This document shows, piece after piece, positions 23,185-35,421 of a stretch of 64,000 nt of DNA (positions are counted from its first letter, which is position 1; the number at the start of each line of letters is the position of its first letter). Source of the stretch: Bimastos eiseni (lineage: Eukaryota; Annelida; Clitellata; Crassiclitellata; Lumbricidae); contig OY365810.1 of the NCBI GenBank assembly GCA_959347315.1, positions 22,349,815-22,413,814 of the forward strand. The letters are read 5' to 3'. Below the pieces are notes generated by a model. That model was not told the origin of the DNA, ran no database searches, and saw only the letters and a program-made list of their open reading frames with translations. Both the position numbers and the translations under genes were made by a program.

Positions 23185-24500
23185 GCACTAACAGAGGTTG
23201 ACAATACTTAATTTTTCTGCCCCTGCCAGCAATATATCATCAGCACTGTTACTCTTTTATAAATTACCCATCACTCTAAACTAGTCTCATCTCGTCAAGA
23301 ACTCTTACCCTGATTAATCAGGTCATCCACCTTCCAATTCTCGACCTAAACGACACGCACCGTACTAAATACTATGCATGCCTCGTTTGACCCTCTGGAG
23401 ACCGGACGCTGACCATCTTCGGACAACCTCTATGACTTGTCGCAACACTTGTGAATGAGCTGGTGCCCTGCGCTTCGCTTTCGAGTGGCGATTTATAAGT
23501 TTGGAGATTACAATTAAGTACGATAGTATATTATTCATCGATTGAACTTCTATACCTCTAAGAAAGCTGTATTTTTGTCGATCCAACTTCTACTTAAGCG
23601 AAATTATCTTTTCATCAATCCACCTTCTCTTTAAAGCTTTAAGCTCAATATAGTAGACAAAGTGAGGCCATAATCACTAAGTAAATAAGTATTATGTCCA
23701 CGACGTTAAAATGCTAATTATTAGCCATTACGTTTAATCATTCGGAGGTGAAGGCTTCTGCAGTTCACTGAACTCTCATTCTATATTTTAATTTCTTCTC
23801 TATTTTTCTTATATCAACTGCGTATGATGTTGGATTCGTCTTTGACTCAACAGTCTGAAAATAATGGCTGTAACTTCTTGAGCGTAGGCCTAATTGTTAA
23901 TTATCAGCAGTATGCCTATACTGACAGCTTTGCTCTGTTATTTAATTCAGCAGCATCGCTGGGTGCAATCAGCTGGGAGTCTACCCAGCGACCTTATTCT
24001 GACAAGATCTGAATGCTGTAATTCAACTCCTCAAAATCTTACTCATGCAATCCTTGGTTAAAAAAACTCCTGCTTAGAGTACGTCCTTAACTGAGACTTG
24101 AATAATGAACGAGGTTGCATGACTGTGCGACGTGTACGTCTTGCTTAGACTACATAACGTTTGCCATTAGCAATGGCTTCCTGTGTGTTTGACCGGGTTC
24201 GCTTCAAGACGGCACTTCTCGTGTACAAAGAAAGTGCATCTCATCTGCTAATCTTTCATTTTATATATAATTATAGGCATACGTGTACTTTGTAGTTCTG
24301 TCGAGGGCCGATCCTCTAATTGATCAGCATATATATCTGCCGATAACAGTGATAAATATGTTCCAGTCAGAGGCGGCGATCTCGTCTGAGAGGTGGGGGA
24401 CACCCAAAGGGAGGGGTTAGAAATGTGGGGGGGGGACAAACGTATGACATGTTCCATCTCTGTAAAAGGTGGGAGATTCTACCCCAGATTGCCGCCTCTG
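23185..24500. other. Intergenic, nothing recognised apart from short repeats
   Basis: Contains reverse-oriented copies of the TCCAACTTCTA motif (about 23537-23640; see findings). No gene evidence. Confidence 0.4.
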
Positions 24501-24523
24501 GTTTCAGTTCCTGGTAGGTACAC

Positions 24524-24662
24524 TCACATACATACATACATACATACATGCATGTATACATACATACATACATACACAATACATACATACATATGCACAC
24601 ATTCATATGCACATCCATACACACATACTACATGCATACTTACATACATACATACATACATG
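24524..24662. repeat. Imperfect (CATA)n microsatellite
   Basis: Tandem ACATACAT tetranucleotides with interruptions. Confidence 0.9.
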
Positions 24663-24836
24663 CACCCCTACACATCTCGTTCTTTGTCCAATATTCATTA
24701 TTGCTGTTGCTTCTTTTTATGAGGGATTCGCTCAAACCGAAACTGTGTTTTCTGTTTCCTAAAAACCCAAAACTTACATCTTCCAGTTCGTTTAATGTAG
24801 TGCTTAAAGTGTAAGAAAAGAAGTGCCTGGGCGCTA

Positions 24837-25360
24837 TAGGGGAGCCGTCCATAAATGACGTCACGCAATTTTGGACGATTTTTGACCCCTCCCCTTCGTT
24901 ACACGTCGTCATAAATGCCATGACCCCTCAAATATGACGTCACGTCGCAAAGCCCTGACCTCCCCCCCCCAAAAAAAATCAAACTAGATGTCCAGAATGT
25001 AATGCAGATTTTCTTATAATTATCAAAAAATGTAATTGTAACTATAAAATATTTCAAATTATAATAGTAGAACGAAGAAAAGTGGAAAAATTAATTAAAT
25101 CGCCTATAATGATTACAATCTTATGCATTCCTCAGGATGAAAGACTATCATAATCATAATTAGTGTTGTTTAATTGTGGTAACAACTACTGCTAATTAAG
25201 TGGAACTTGTTTAAATGAGTTTAAGTTTTTAATAAAATTACGTATTTTGATGTGATGATGTGACGTCACATTTCGTCGACCCCTCTCCCCTTGTCACACA
25301 TCGTCACATATTTGTGACCCCGACCCACAGGCGCGTGACGTCATTTATGGACGACCCCTA
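24837..25360. mobile_element. Inverted-repeat (MITE-like) element rich in TGACGTCA
   Basis: The left end TAGGGGAGCCGTCCATAAAT continues into GACGTCACGC. The right end, reversed, reads TAGGGGTCGTCCATAAAT and then GACGTCACGC. Each end is bordered by TA, consistent with a TA duplication or with TA being part of the inverted repeat. About 520 bp with no coding capacity. At least four ACGTCA/TGACGTCA motifs lie inside. Confidence 0.7.
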
Positions 25361-25364
25361 GTGT

Positions 25365-26317
25365 CAAAAAGTTAAGAACTAAAGATTGCAAGGGCAGAGC
25401 ACCAACATATTAAGTCGACGACAAACGATTCGTGCTATATGGTCCACTGTGTTCGTTAAAATAGAATTTGGATTGGGGATATTACTGATGCTGGAATAGA
25501 AGTTGGATGGGTGAACGAAAGTCTTCCAAAACAGATGCTATTTAGATGAACATAATGCCTACTGAAATAAAAGTTGGATCATTGAAAATAATATTTACCT
25601 AAATAGAAGTTGAATTGACAAAAATGGTTCTTGCTGAACCACGTAGAAGCTGGATTTGCAGACATTATTATTATTATCAATCCAACTTCTATTTAGCCAA
25701 ATACAATGGGCGAAAAATAGAATTTTGTTAGGCTTTATCAACCATTATTTAGTCGTCAATTATTTGTTGATGAATTATTTGTTGTAATTTAAAGCGTAGA
25801 CCTACAGAGAATTACTTTCCTATGTGAAATTGTCGACAAGGGGCCAGTGGTGCCATCATCGTTTTGAAAGTTTGTAAAATAAAGTCTGTAAAGTCCTCCT
25901 CTTTTTCTGTTGATAATAACGTACGCATATAGAGGAATAGAGGAATTGCATTGGTGCATGGACGTTCATGGACGACGTCCAGGCTCTGCTGGCCAAATAA
26001 GTGGCAGGACGGCGTCCATGACCGTCCAGGCTCACTTTAAGCTAAGCCCCGGTTTAATGTCCTTGATATTTCCTGTAGCATTGCGTCTGCTTCTCCACTC
26101 CGTCACAAAAGCAACAAATTCTTAGAGATCGCTTGTTTATGGAAATAAAAGGTCTACAATTTGATGAATGTCAACAATTTATTATCACAATATCGCCTAA
26201 AAGATCATCTAATCAAACACCAGAAATAGATAACTAAATTGACGTTCATAGGTCAAAAGAATGTCAGGAATCAACGGTGGAACATCGCAGCTGCTCACTT
26301 CTAACGTTCAGAGTTTC
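25365..26317. other. Intergenic, motif-repeat stretch
   Basis: Repeats of AGAAGTTGGAT at about 60-base spacing occupy 25490-25690. An imperfect palindrome built on GGACGACGTCC lies near 25955-26030. No gene recognised. Confidence 0.4.
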
Positions 26318-27573
26318 TTATTTGGTCTTTAGTGGATTTTTGATATGTCCAAAGAACAGAATGGAAACGGTTTTCTTTTCAACGACGAGAAATAGGAATG
26401 CCCGGTTCACGATGAAGTCTATCGCATCTGATTTGGAGCGAAAGTCTATGTCAAAGCCAGTTGCTCCTGCAGCTTCCGTTCCTGCCTCACTTATACTGAT
26501 GGACGCCTTGTGATACGTCTTGCTCAGCTTCAATGGGGCAGAATCAGCGATGCCAGAGAGGTCGGCACTTTTGAAGAAGTTCCTAATTCCTAGAGCCTCA
26601 AGAGCCATCTTCAAGTTCACGGTCTGTTGGAGATTGAATTTTGGCAGTGACAATTGTACCGCTTTATCGATTGTGTCATAGACACTCTCGTCCCATGGTT
26701 TATCTATAATTTGTGCCCATAAAAGAAGTTCGAATCACCCTTTATTTCATCCAAGGCGATCATGGAAACGTTTTCGTCGATGTATGGCAGCTCCAGGAGT
26801 CGGATTTGGTCACTAGATGAATAGCGCTGTCTGTCAAGCTGCAATTTGTTCATCATAGGGACTTTTATTTTCTGGTCTTGCGAAGCTGAGAACATCATGG
26901 GTTTCGTCTTTTTCGTGTTAAACTTGTACAACCAGGAAGCGTTAAAATAGACGGCGTTGGCAAGGGCAAGTATGGTATCTCTGGTGATCGCATCTTTAGG
27001 GAATAGGTCTTTGACTTTATCCGCTGTCATTCTCGACACCCACCCGTTGATCGTAGACCTTGATAGTGATGGGTTCTTAAGGAAGTCTAACGCTTCGAGC
27101 TCAGCCTGAAAATACTCTCTGGTTTCCCGTAGATATTCATCTTTGAACTGGAACCCTTTCTGGCCGTACAAGTGATTGGCCATCTTTAGGATGTAGTTTT
27201 TCTGAGTACTGCTCAGCGTATGTAGAAGAATCTTGATGCTTTCGTAAAACTCGTTCTCATCCGAATCAAAAACATCCAGATGCAAGACTGATGCCAACTG
27301 GGACTTCGTCTCACCACTAGATCCGGCGTAAAGCATCGCCAAAGCAACGTAGATGCTGGGTGGCGAGAATGTAACGTTTGCGTCGACGTCAGAGTCGCAG
27401 ATTTACTTGTGGAGGTAGGTTGTGAAACGATAGATCGATATTTCTAATCTTTCGACATTGGTGTCTACTGGTCTAGAGACCAGCCTAGTATCAAGCAAGT
27501 ACTGGGCTGTCGCGGATGATGGATTGGGATGGATGAAGACGGCGAATAACAGACAGCAATTGAGAAAGGTCAT
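26318..27573 (-). pseudogene. Secreted serpin, disrupted (nonsense plus frameshift)
   Basis: Single-exon serpin-fold sequence. The ATG at 27573 starts a signal peptide (MTFLNCCLLFAVFIHPNPSS). The serpin core follows: FSPPSIYVALAMLYAGSSGET, LKMANHLYGQKGFQ, LANAVYFNASW (canonical block), VQLSLPKFNLQ, a reactive-loop hinge EAGTEAAGATG and the terminal block NRAFLFLV, then stop at 26318. There are two lesions. An in-frame TAA lies at 27403-27405, between signal peptide and core. A net frame change lies between about 26706 and 26730, where the first frame ends in TAG and the SLPKF frame takes over. The hinge follows the GTEAAxAT pattern of inhibitory serpins. A recent pseudogene fits best; two assembly errors are possible. 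Lack of introns would fit a retrocopy, but no poly-A tail or target duplication was seen. Confidence 0.85.
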
Positions 27574-28079
27574 TTTGGTGACGGCGAATATCTGAAGAGG
27601 TCAATCAACAGGATAATCAAGCATTGAGTTGATTACGAATGGAGTTTGGTGTGATTTTGGTTGATTGATTGATTCTCCCCGACAACCTGGAATGGGGTCT
27701 TCTTCAACGTTGCGAGATATTAGTTGATCGATTTTCATTCATTTATTCACAGCATTTATATAACACATTTCCAAAACACAGATCGAGGTGCGTGATGACT
27801 TGTTGATTACCTGTTAATTATCCACCAGCGCCATGAAAGTTAATAGCTAATTACAATTAATTTTCTGCGAATTGCATGTGGCTTATGGGTCAATGAGATA
27901 AAATGTTATTCTCACTCTGATTTGATTGTTGTTCTCTTGTCGTTCTCTCAATTATTGGCCAAATCGATGCTGGTGTCCTTTGCTGGGATATACATTATAA
28001 CGAAGTGATGATGGCCATCTTAATACTGGTTAAGATGATGTCGAGGATGTTGAGAAGGTCGCTGTTGACAACTTTTATT
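27574..28079. other. Serpin upstream flank
   Basis: No TATA box at a convincing distance from the serpin ATG. Contains TTGATTGATTGATT near 27660. No other gene. Confidence 0.35.
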
Positions 28080-28110
28080 ATGATGATAATGATGATGTTG
28101 CTGATACTGG

Positions 28111-28190
<80 letters not shown>

Positions 28191-28285
28191 GTGCTGCTGC
28201 TGATGATGTTGATGACGGTGACGATGACGATGACGAACATGATGATGATCATGATGACGACAACGACGATGATGATGATAATTAT
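28080..28285. repeat. (GAT)n microsatellite
   Basis: Long GAT tract, pure over about 28107-28190 and imperfect beyond. The poly-Met, poly-His and poly-Ile frames it creates are spurious. Confidence 0.95.
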
Positions 28286-28289
28286 ACTG

Positions 28290-30129
28290 CTCACTTGCTT
28301 TCAAAGTACAGTCCGTAGTCACTCAACGATGAAATCTTGTAGACTTCACAGGCACCGATAGAACTGATCAATTTATAGCGTCTCAGAAACAATAACAACA
28401 GTTGAACGATGGCTGTTTTGACATTTTAATTGTTTTGCACTGTGTCAGCTGGGATAAATCACTGTATAGATAGATAATAGATGCATAGATAGGTAAAAGA
28501 TGCATAGATTCGTTACTGACGCCAATAACATACATGTAGTCCCCATCGTATTTGAATTGGTAAGCAATAACAACGATAGACGTCTATCTGACAGAAAATG
28601 TCATATCTGCCATCGTTGCAGTCAATCAGTGCATCTTCTTCACTCGATTGACACTCACTGTAGGCCTATCTGTCAAGAAAACTGGGAAAATGTCGCAGTT
28701 CCATATGGTAAAATAATTACCATCCTTCGTTCCTACAAACCGTCTAGCTGTCCACAATCTAATCCACTCCAATCTAACTAGTGATTTTTATAGCACCGTC
28801 GTAATGACTCATCGATCAGGAGAAACAGTAGTCGGCATCATAGCGAGTCAAAAGAAACTAAACTACGGCCGGAGAGTTAGTGACCAGAAACACACGATAT
28901 GAGTTAATTAAGCCGATCTGGTTCCGTCTGTACAGCTTCTAGTAGTTTTATTCCTGTATCTTATTACTTGTTATGCGAGACGTTAATCAATGGTAGCTTC
29001 CGAACAGTGTAACATAACGAATTTTCCGATGTAACATTTCTTTTAACCGACCCAGCCAATATACAAAGTATGTGAGACGGCAGCAAATCGGAAGAAACAG
29101 CTGGATCGCGACAGACGCGATGTCTATTCAAATAAAATTTAATGTAATAAAAGAATTTTTGTCTCTTGTTTTGCTTTAACTTATCTATCCTGTGACAGAG
29201 TGAAATCCGATTACTAAGAAAAACCGCAAGCCAAGTTACGGATTTTAAGCCGGGTGGGATTGATGCTTTTCAAGCCGACCTCTAATTGTTGAACGCATCT
29301 GGAGACTGACCAGTGACCACACCAACCATAGGCCTATACATGTAACTATTACTTTCATCTCCCGCTATAGTATTGTGACAATTAGGCCTATCTGATGCAT
29401 CTGCCAACTCATCCAAACCTCACCTCTTGTTATCTTGACACAATCATGTCTCTCACGCAAAATCTGAATCCACCTTTTCAAAAAAAAATCTATTTCTACC
29501 TTGATTCCATATCTTTTCCCTAATTTTCGAATCGTCACTTCAATTTCAGTGACCGGCTAGGCACCATGCATAGCCGTGAAACTGTCTGCATGCCTAGCCC
29601 CTTTGGGCTTCAGCCTGGAACTGATTTTGACCTCATGTATGCCCATCGACTTTGATTTGAATGAGCGGCTGAAAACAATTAGCCAATTGCAGTTTGCACA
29701 TCTGGATAAATAACGGAGAGGTGGCGCATAGGCCTACAGTACTATCAGTTTATTTCCTTGTCCACGTTATGCTTACATACACGTGCAGTATCATTCTCAA
29801 CGTCCTAATCGTTTATTCATTAATACTTTACGTTTACAGTATTCGTATAATATTATTATCATCATTCTAGCTTAATCTCGCTTCAAGTTTCACCAAACAA
29901 TGGAGAAAACCCTTTTCGCTATCTCTTGCGTTCGCTTTCGCTTATTGTCGCCTGCCAAAATTATTCGCCCTTCGTGAACTCACGAGCGACGTAATTAATG
30001 TGTTATGCTTCTTATGTCAACTGATAGGACGCGATCCTCGAGGACAAAGTCATTAAAATGCCACATTATAGATTCATTACCTATAGTCACCAATTGTACT
30101 AATCTTAGTATCGTTATGCATACACATAC
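28290..30129. other. Intergenic, nothing recognised
   Basis: Four TAGGCCTA palindromes (28661, 29329, 29383, 29729) and random short frames only. Confidence 0.4.
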
Positions 30130-30137
30130 ATACACAT

Positions 30138-30422
30138 CAGAGGTGTAACAAGGTTTTTAAAAGTGGGGGGGGGGCATAATTTCAAAAGTATTCCACGAAT
30201 TTGCCCCTCCCCGCTTTTTGAATTTTGTCCCCCCCTCCAGAAATTTGAAAAATGGGGGCACAAATTATTTTAACAAAGGTAATCTGGAATAGCCATTGAA
30301 TAAACATTAAAAAGAACCGATTTGAGGGGCACATGGGGGGTACTGAGCACTAAAACTAGCCGCCCCAGTTTTGAAACTGGGGGACCGGTGCCCCTCTGCC
30401 CCCCACGCTTGTTACACCCCTG
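30138..30422. mobile_element. Short inverted-repeat element (MITE), copy 1
   Basis: Ends CAGAGGTGTAACAAGG and, reversed, CAGGGGTGTAACAAGC. The flanking 8-mers ATACACAT and ATACACAC agree at 7 of 8 bases. 285 bp with internal G-runs and C-runs. A second copy lies at 55034-55329. The 8-bp duplication and CAG..CTG ends suggest a hAT-type MITE. It sits inside a CA-rich microsatellite. Confidence 0.7.
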
Positions 30423-30429
30423 ATACACA

Positions 30430-31036
30430 CACACTTACTACACACACACATACAGTATACAGTCTTCATACAGAAGTGCATCGCCTTTTGTTTTCGCATT
30501 CTCACTATGTTACATTACATGACTTCCTTACATTACGTTACAGTTTGCTGTGATTTTTTATATTGCTAATGTTTCCTGTGTTTTTTCGTTTCATGTACTT
30601 GCATTATCGCCTCTACGTTGGTGAACTACGCCTTCTGATGATGAGAGATACGGAATCATGTTTGATCGTAGCCTTGGTCTGCGAAGTTCACATGCAGCCT
30701 ACATCATCCACGTCGCTTGATCATAGATAACATTCTATCTGGACGAAATGCTCGCACGAAATTCTCTGCTTCTGAAGGAAATTCAATTCATTCTGAATGA
30801 TAGCAGCCTCTGGTCGAGCGATAGGCGTAGCTCACTTGTTTCGTTTTTATCTAGTTTTTTTATTAGCAGTTTTTATCGTTACTTCTTTTATCTTGTTTTA
30901 TCACATATTACATTGCTTTTGCTTTTGCTATTGAACTTTTTGCGTTGACATGCTTATGCACTTTATTCTGTTATATTGTAGACATTGCGTAATTTTGTTA
31001 GTTCACGTTTGCATTAATTTTAGTCTCTGGCTGTCA
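30430..31036. other. Intergenic, nothing recognised
   Basis: CA-rich start, then AT-rich sequence with no recognised element or exon. Confidence 0.35.
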
Positions 31037-31044
31037 CTTCCACC

Positions 31045-31449
31045 TAGGGTTGTCAACTCTGAACAAACACATTCCGGGACATTTCACAGTATTCATAATG
31101 ACGAATAGGGTTCCAAATTGTGAACAAACCCATTCCGGGACATTTCCCAGTTCCCACTACGACAAATGACAAATCACAAACACCTGCGAAGTTTTCGAAT
31201 TCCGCTGGATATATGAAGTCCCGAATTTCGAATGATGTTCGTAAGTCTATTAGTCGAAACACTTGTAGTTAAATTATGATTATGGACATTGAACATTAAT
31301 ACGCCGTGTTACAGTATTGCTCAATCCATGTTGCTTGGATTTAGATTATGTCATTGAATCACATTATCTGTTGTAGATTCCGGGACAAAATAGGCATTGC
31401 CCGGAACACTGGACGGCCTGGGTCCATTCCGGGACGGTTGACAACCATA
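31045..31449. mobile_element. hAT-like MITE with perfect 8-bp target duplication
   Basis: Terminal inverted repeats TAGGGTTGTCAAC (left) and TATGGTTGTCAAC (right, reversed). Identical flanks CTTCCACC at 31037-31044 and 31450-31457. 405 bp, non-coding, with three internal copies of ATTCCGGGAC. Confidence 0.8.
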
Positions 31450-31457
31450 CTTCCACC

Positions 31458-31800
31458 CCTTAATTAGGCCTATTAACTACCAAGCCGTGCGGCTTGATTT
31501 CGCCAGCGGGGTAGGGGTGATGTAACCATGCGATGTTCAACTAATTATTATAATCTCAACTACAATACTCTAAATCTGAACATTAATAACATCTAAGCAT
31601 CATGAACACTGATGGCCATTGCTAGATTATAAATTATTCTGTATTGACAATTAAGCCAGCCTCCATATATTAATAATTGTAATTTCATCTGTCAATCGTT
31701 AGATCAGTTTTAGCTATTGCAATGTTGATCATCCCCTCATTGGTCAAAACTTATACAGCGCCGAACTTTCCACTGCACGGTTCGGTTCCTAGCCTAAGAC
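31458..31800. other. Intergenic, nothing recognised
   Basis: No element or exon found. A TAGGCCTA lies at 31465. Confidence 0.4.
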
Positions 31801-31804
31801 AGAG

Positions 31805-31812
31805 TATTTAAG
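31805..31812 (+). promoter_or_regulatory. TATA-like box (TATTTAAG)
   Basis: Lies 40 bases before a candidate start codon at 31852. Spacing leaves room for a start site near 31835 and a very short leader. Speculative. Confidence 0.25.
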
Positions 31813-31851
31813 TTAGTGTAAGCCCCAAAACTTGGTCGTTCGTTGCTGGCC

Positions 31852-31913
31852 ATGATGGAGGAAGAACCAAGGCTGGATGACGACGGCCGGAGTGCAGATC
31901 AGGACAACTGGAG
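31852..31913 (+). CDS. Candidate first coding exon of an unidentified gene
   Basis: The ATG in the context GGCCATGATGG opens MMEEEPRLDDDGRSADQDNW and meets a possible donor GTTAGC two bases into the next codon. Codon use is GC-richer than the surroundings, and a TATA-like box precedes it. The acidic N-terminus matches no family I know. A downstream acceptor in the right phase exists near 32980 (CTGCAG followed by ACGGTCGG), but the reading frame beyond it soon enters microsatellite. Could be chance. Confidence 0.25.
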
Positions 31914-33050
31914 GTTAGCATTCGACTTCTAGTTATGTCATGGCTCCAGATCACTACAGCTAATATATTGCCAGCCGGTACGTTTACAATACAATCAGTT
32001 TATTGTCGCGTGTCTGAGAAATGCTTTAATTACAGGCCAAACACAAACTTCGCTATTTGTTTTGAACCTATTTTCACTAAGATTAATACTCGAAGAACTT
32101 GGTTTTGAGTAACTTAAACGTGGCTGTTTAGGACAGAACTTAGATGACTTTTGACGTAGCCTACCTGCATGTATAATCAATTAACTCTTGATGGGCGCTC
32201 GCTCGTCAAATTAAAATCTAATTGAAGTTAAAGTCAGCGGAAATTCGTTGTAACAGTGGTGTGGGATATAATGTGAATAACGTTCAGCATAGGCCTACTG
32301 CCGCCTACATCCGAATTGCATCTATCGAAAATATTGGCATAGATATAGACAACCACATTTCACGAGTTTGAACAAGGGCACCCTAACCGAACTCAATCAA
32401 ATACCCAATGGTCTGGCTTTAAAATGTTTTAAAATTGTCCTCAAATTCTTCATCTAAGTTTAATTTCATTTTTCCACTGAAATATTAATGACGCATCATG
32501 CGTTAGTTTCTCTATAAGCAGTAAGACCTACAATACTTTACTAAAGCTAGTCGCCTGTATTTCTGACAGGACCTGCAATAATGTATGGCTACATTAAGTC
32601 AAAATTAAGGAATTATGCAGATGAAGTTCGTTGCTGCTAAAGATCGTGTCAGGAATACTGACGTGGTTCTATGGAATCTAAGACACCGTTGACGTGGGCG
32701 TGGTCCAAGGCCGGCTAGGCGCTCCAGCAATATTTTGTACAGCGACGATAATTTTGCAGCCGGTCTATCAACATCCGATTAGAAGCCTAACTGGATGGAC
32801 ACGTGGTCATCGCACTGTCTACATTCAGAGCACAACTATTAATAACAGAAATTCACAAAAATAGCAATCCTCGGAGATAGAAATAATCTTGTTGACGATG
32901 AAAACAGCAACGACAACGACAACGACGACGGAAGGACCTGTCGTCGTTTTTGTTACTTGATTAAATCGTGTTCTGCAGACGGTCGGAAACAATTAAGGAA
33001 GCTCAAAACATTGTTTCTACTCTTTTCACAGCATTTCACTGTCAGTGTAG
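31914..33050. other. Non-coding or intronic, nothing recognised
   Basis: No domain-bearing exon seen. A TAGGCCTA lies at 32290. Confidence 0.35.
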
Positions 33051-33054
33051 TTTA

Positions 33055-33262
33055 ATAATAGTAGCAGTAAAAATACTAATAAAAATAACAATAACAATAA
33101 CAACAACAACAACAACAATAGTAATAATAATAATAATAATAATAACAGCCTTAGTGGAAGTAGTGGAAGTGGCAGTGGTGGGAGTGGAAGTAGTGGAAGT
33201 AGTAGTAGTAGTAGTAGTAGTAGTTATAATGATAATAATAATAAATAATAATAATAATAATT
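33055..33262. repeat. Mixed trinucleotide repeats (AAC, AAT, AGT)
   Basis: Successive short runs of ACA, ATA and AGTAGT triplets. Open frames here (poly-Ile/Thr/Val) are repeat artefacts. Confidence 0.85.
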
Positions 33263-33382
33263 AACTAGCTACCTTATCCAACGTCTATCAGTCTGCATCC
33301 AACGATTCAATGCCGTTGCCTTCAGAGGCATTTTCGAGCAGCAATAGCAACACTAAATTGTTTGACTATAGTAGGCCTAGCA

Positions 33383-33521
<139 letters not shown>

Positions 33522-33784
33522 CACCGGATCCGGATGGAGAGAGACTCCGGACCAGCTGGAAAGAGGTCAGTGGAGCCGTAAAACCTTCACCATTATTTTG
33601 TGAGACAGACGAGTAATGCTATTCCAGATTACATTTTCGTATTTTTAATATTCTAGTACCTAAGGGGTCATGTATACCTCGGGGCAGAAAATTATAATTT
33701 TAAGACTGGTCATTCCAGAACAATGTTACCGTAATTTTTGAAATACCGATGGATAATTAATTACTTTCCACATGTTCCGTGGGG

Positions 33785-34179
33785 AGAGTAATAATAAGAA
33801 AAATAAAAATAATAAGAAAAATAAAATAATAATAATGATACCAATGATAATGATGATGACTATAATAATGATAATAATGATAGTAATGATAATAAAGATA
33901 ATACTGATAATAGTGATAATACTTATAATAATGATAAAAATGATAATGATAATAATGATCATAATGACGAAAATGATGATGAAGATAATCATGATGGTGA
34001 TGATGATGATGATGATGATGCTGATAATGATGATGATGATGACGCCGACGATGGTGGTGATAGTGAAGGTGATGGCCATAGTGATGGTGGTGGTGATGGA
34101 GATGGTGATGGCAAGGTGATGGTGATGGTCCGGTCGGGGTGGTGGTGGTAGGGGTGACGATGACTACGACGACGACGAC

Positions 34180-34219
<40 letters not shown>

Positions 34220-34436
34220 GTGATGGTCTGGTCAAGGCGATGGTGATGGTAATGGTGTTGGTGATGGTAATGGAGATGGTGATGGCAAGGTGATGGTGGT
34301 AGTCGTCTGGTCAAGGTGATGGTGATGGTCTGGTCAAGGTGATGGTGGTGGTGATGGTGGTGGTGGTGGTCGTGGTAGTGGTGGTCGTGGTAGTGGTGGT
34401 GATGACGATGACGATGACGATAACGACGATGATGAC

Positions 34437-34483
<47 letters not shown>

Positions 34484-34500
34484 CGATGATGATGATATTA
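33785..34500. repeat. Compound GAT/AAT microsatellite and GATGGTGATGGTC minisatellite
   Basis: Starts as AAT/GAT triplets, passes into GATGGTGATGG units with GTCTGGTCAAGGTGATGG spacers (about 34060-34360), and ends as GAT/GACGAT. All long open frames here are spurious. Confidence 0.92.
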
Positions 34501-34504
34501 ACAA

Positions 34505-35083
34505 CGACAACAACAACAACCTTGCTACTGCTATTCATGGTCTTAACACCGCTTGGCTTTCTGGAATAACTTTTCGTATTGGAGACAACAGCGACGACTG
34601 AACAGCCATTTCGGTGACGACACCTCAATAATTATTTATGTCTGCGAATTGTTTTCTGGCGTCTATTTCTTCCAAAGCTTTTCTAAACAGCTTCTATGTA
34701 AGGCTGAAATTAAGAAGAGTGGGTCCCTAAATTGTTTACGCTAACAATCCGCGCACAATTAAACATAATATTAAGACATTATTACCTCTGCATAGAATTG
34801 CAAACACCGAAATCTAGCACACACACACGCACGGAATTCTCCACGTTTGTGTCTGTTTGGATGCGTGTGCTTGTGTCGTTCGTCTGATCACTTCGTATGC
34901 TATTTGCTTCACCTCAATTCAGTTAAGATTAAGACAACATAGAGACGCGTGACTGGGTATAGACTGTGTTACTGCTCATTAGCATTTGACCACGCACGAC
35001 ATTACACTTGCAAAAACGTGAAGATTGGATCGGAACAGAATCACAAACCGTAACACCATGCATATCATTCCAGACCATTGCAT
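34505..35083 (-). other. Downstream flank of the RGK gene
   Basis: Presumed 3' untranslated region of the minus-strand RGK gene. I see no AATAAA on the minus strand close to the stop. Confidence 0.35.
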
Positions 35084-35421
35084 TTACAAGACGTACAGAT
35101 TAACACAGGACCTAGAGGCCCGCCTCTCCCCTCTCAACAACCGACCGAGTACATTGTCCCTGGCGCGGACGAGGCAACAGGCGGAGTCCTGTAGGCTGGC
35201 GCATTGAGTCCTTGGCTCATCGGGCGATGGAGGCTCTTCCACCAGACCGTGACGACTCGATGCTAGGCTTGACTCAAGGCATGAACCGCGTTGATGCTGG
35301 CGTTGCGAGATAAGGCGAATCTGTTTTAGTACTCCTATGAATAGTTCATCGATCTGGTGACCAATGGCCGCCGAAATCTCGATGAATTTGCATTCGTACT
35401 GTTTGGCGATGTTTTTTCCTT
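35084..35421 (-). CDS. RGK GTPase exon 4: G5 and C-terminus
   Basis: Acceptor GCGCAG. Two bases finish a glutamate codon, then GKNIAKQYECKFIEISAAI, LFIGVLKQIRL, a 60-residue variable linker, and RRASRSCVNLYVL before TAA (35084-35086). The basic stretch and C-x-N-L-x-V-L ending are diagnostic for RGK proteins. Confidence 0.93.

Noticed and set aside
28005..28361. Poly-Met, poly-Ile and poly-His frames
   Set aside because: Generated by the (GAT)n microsatellite.
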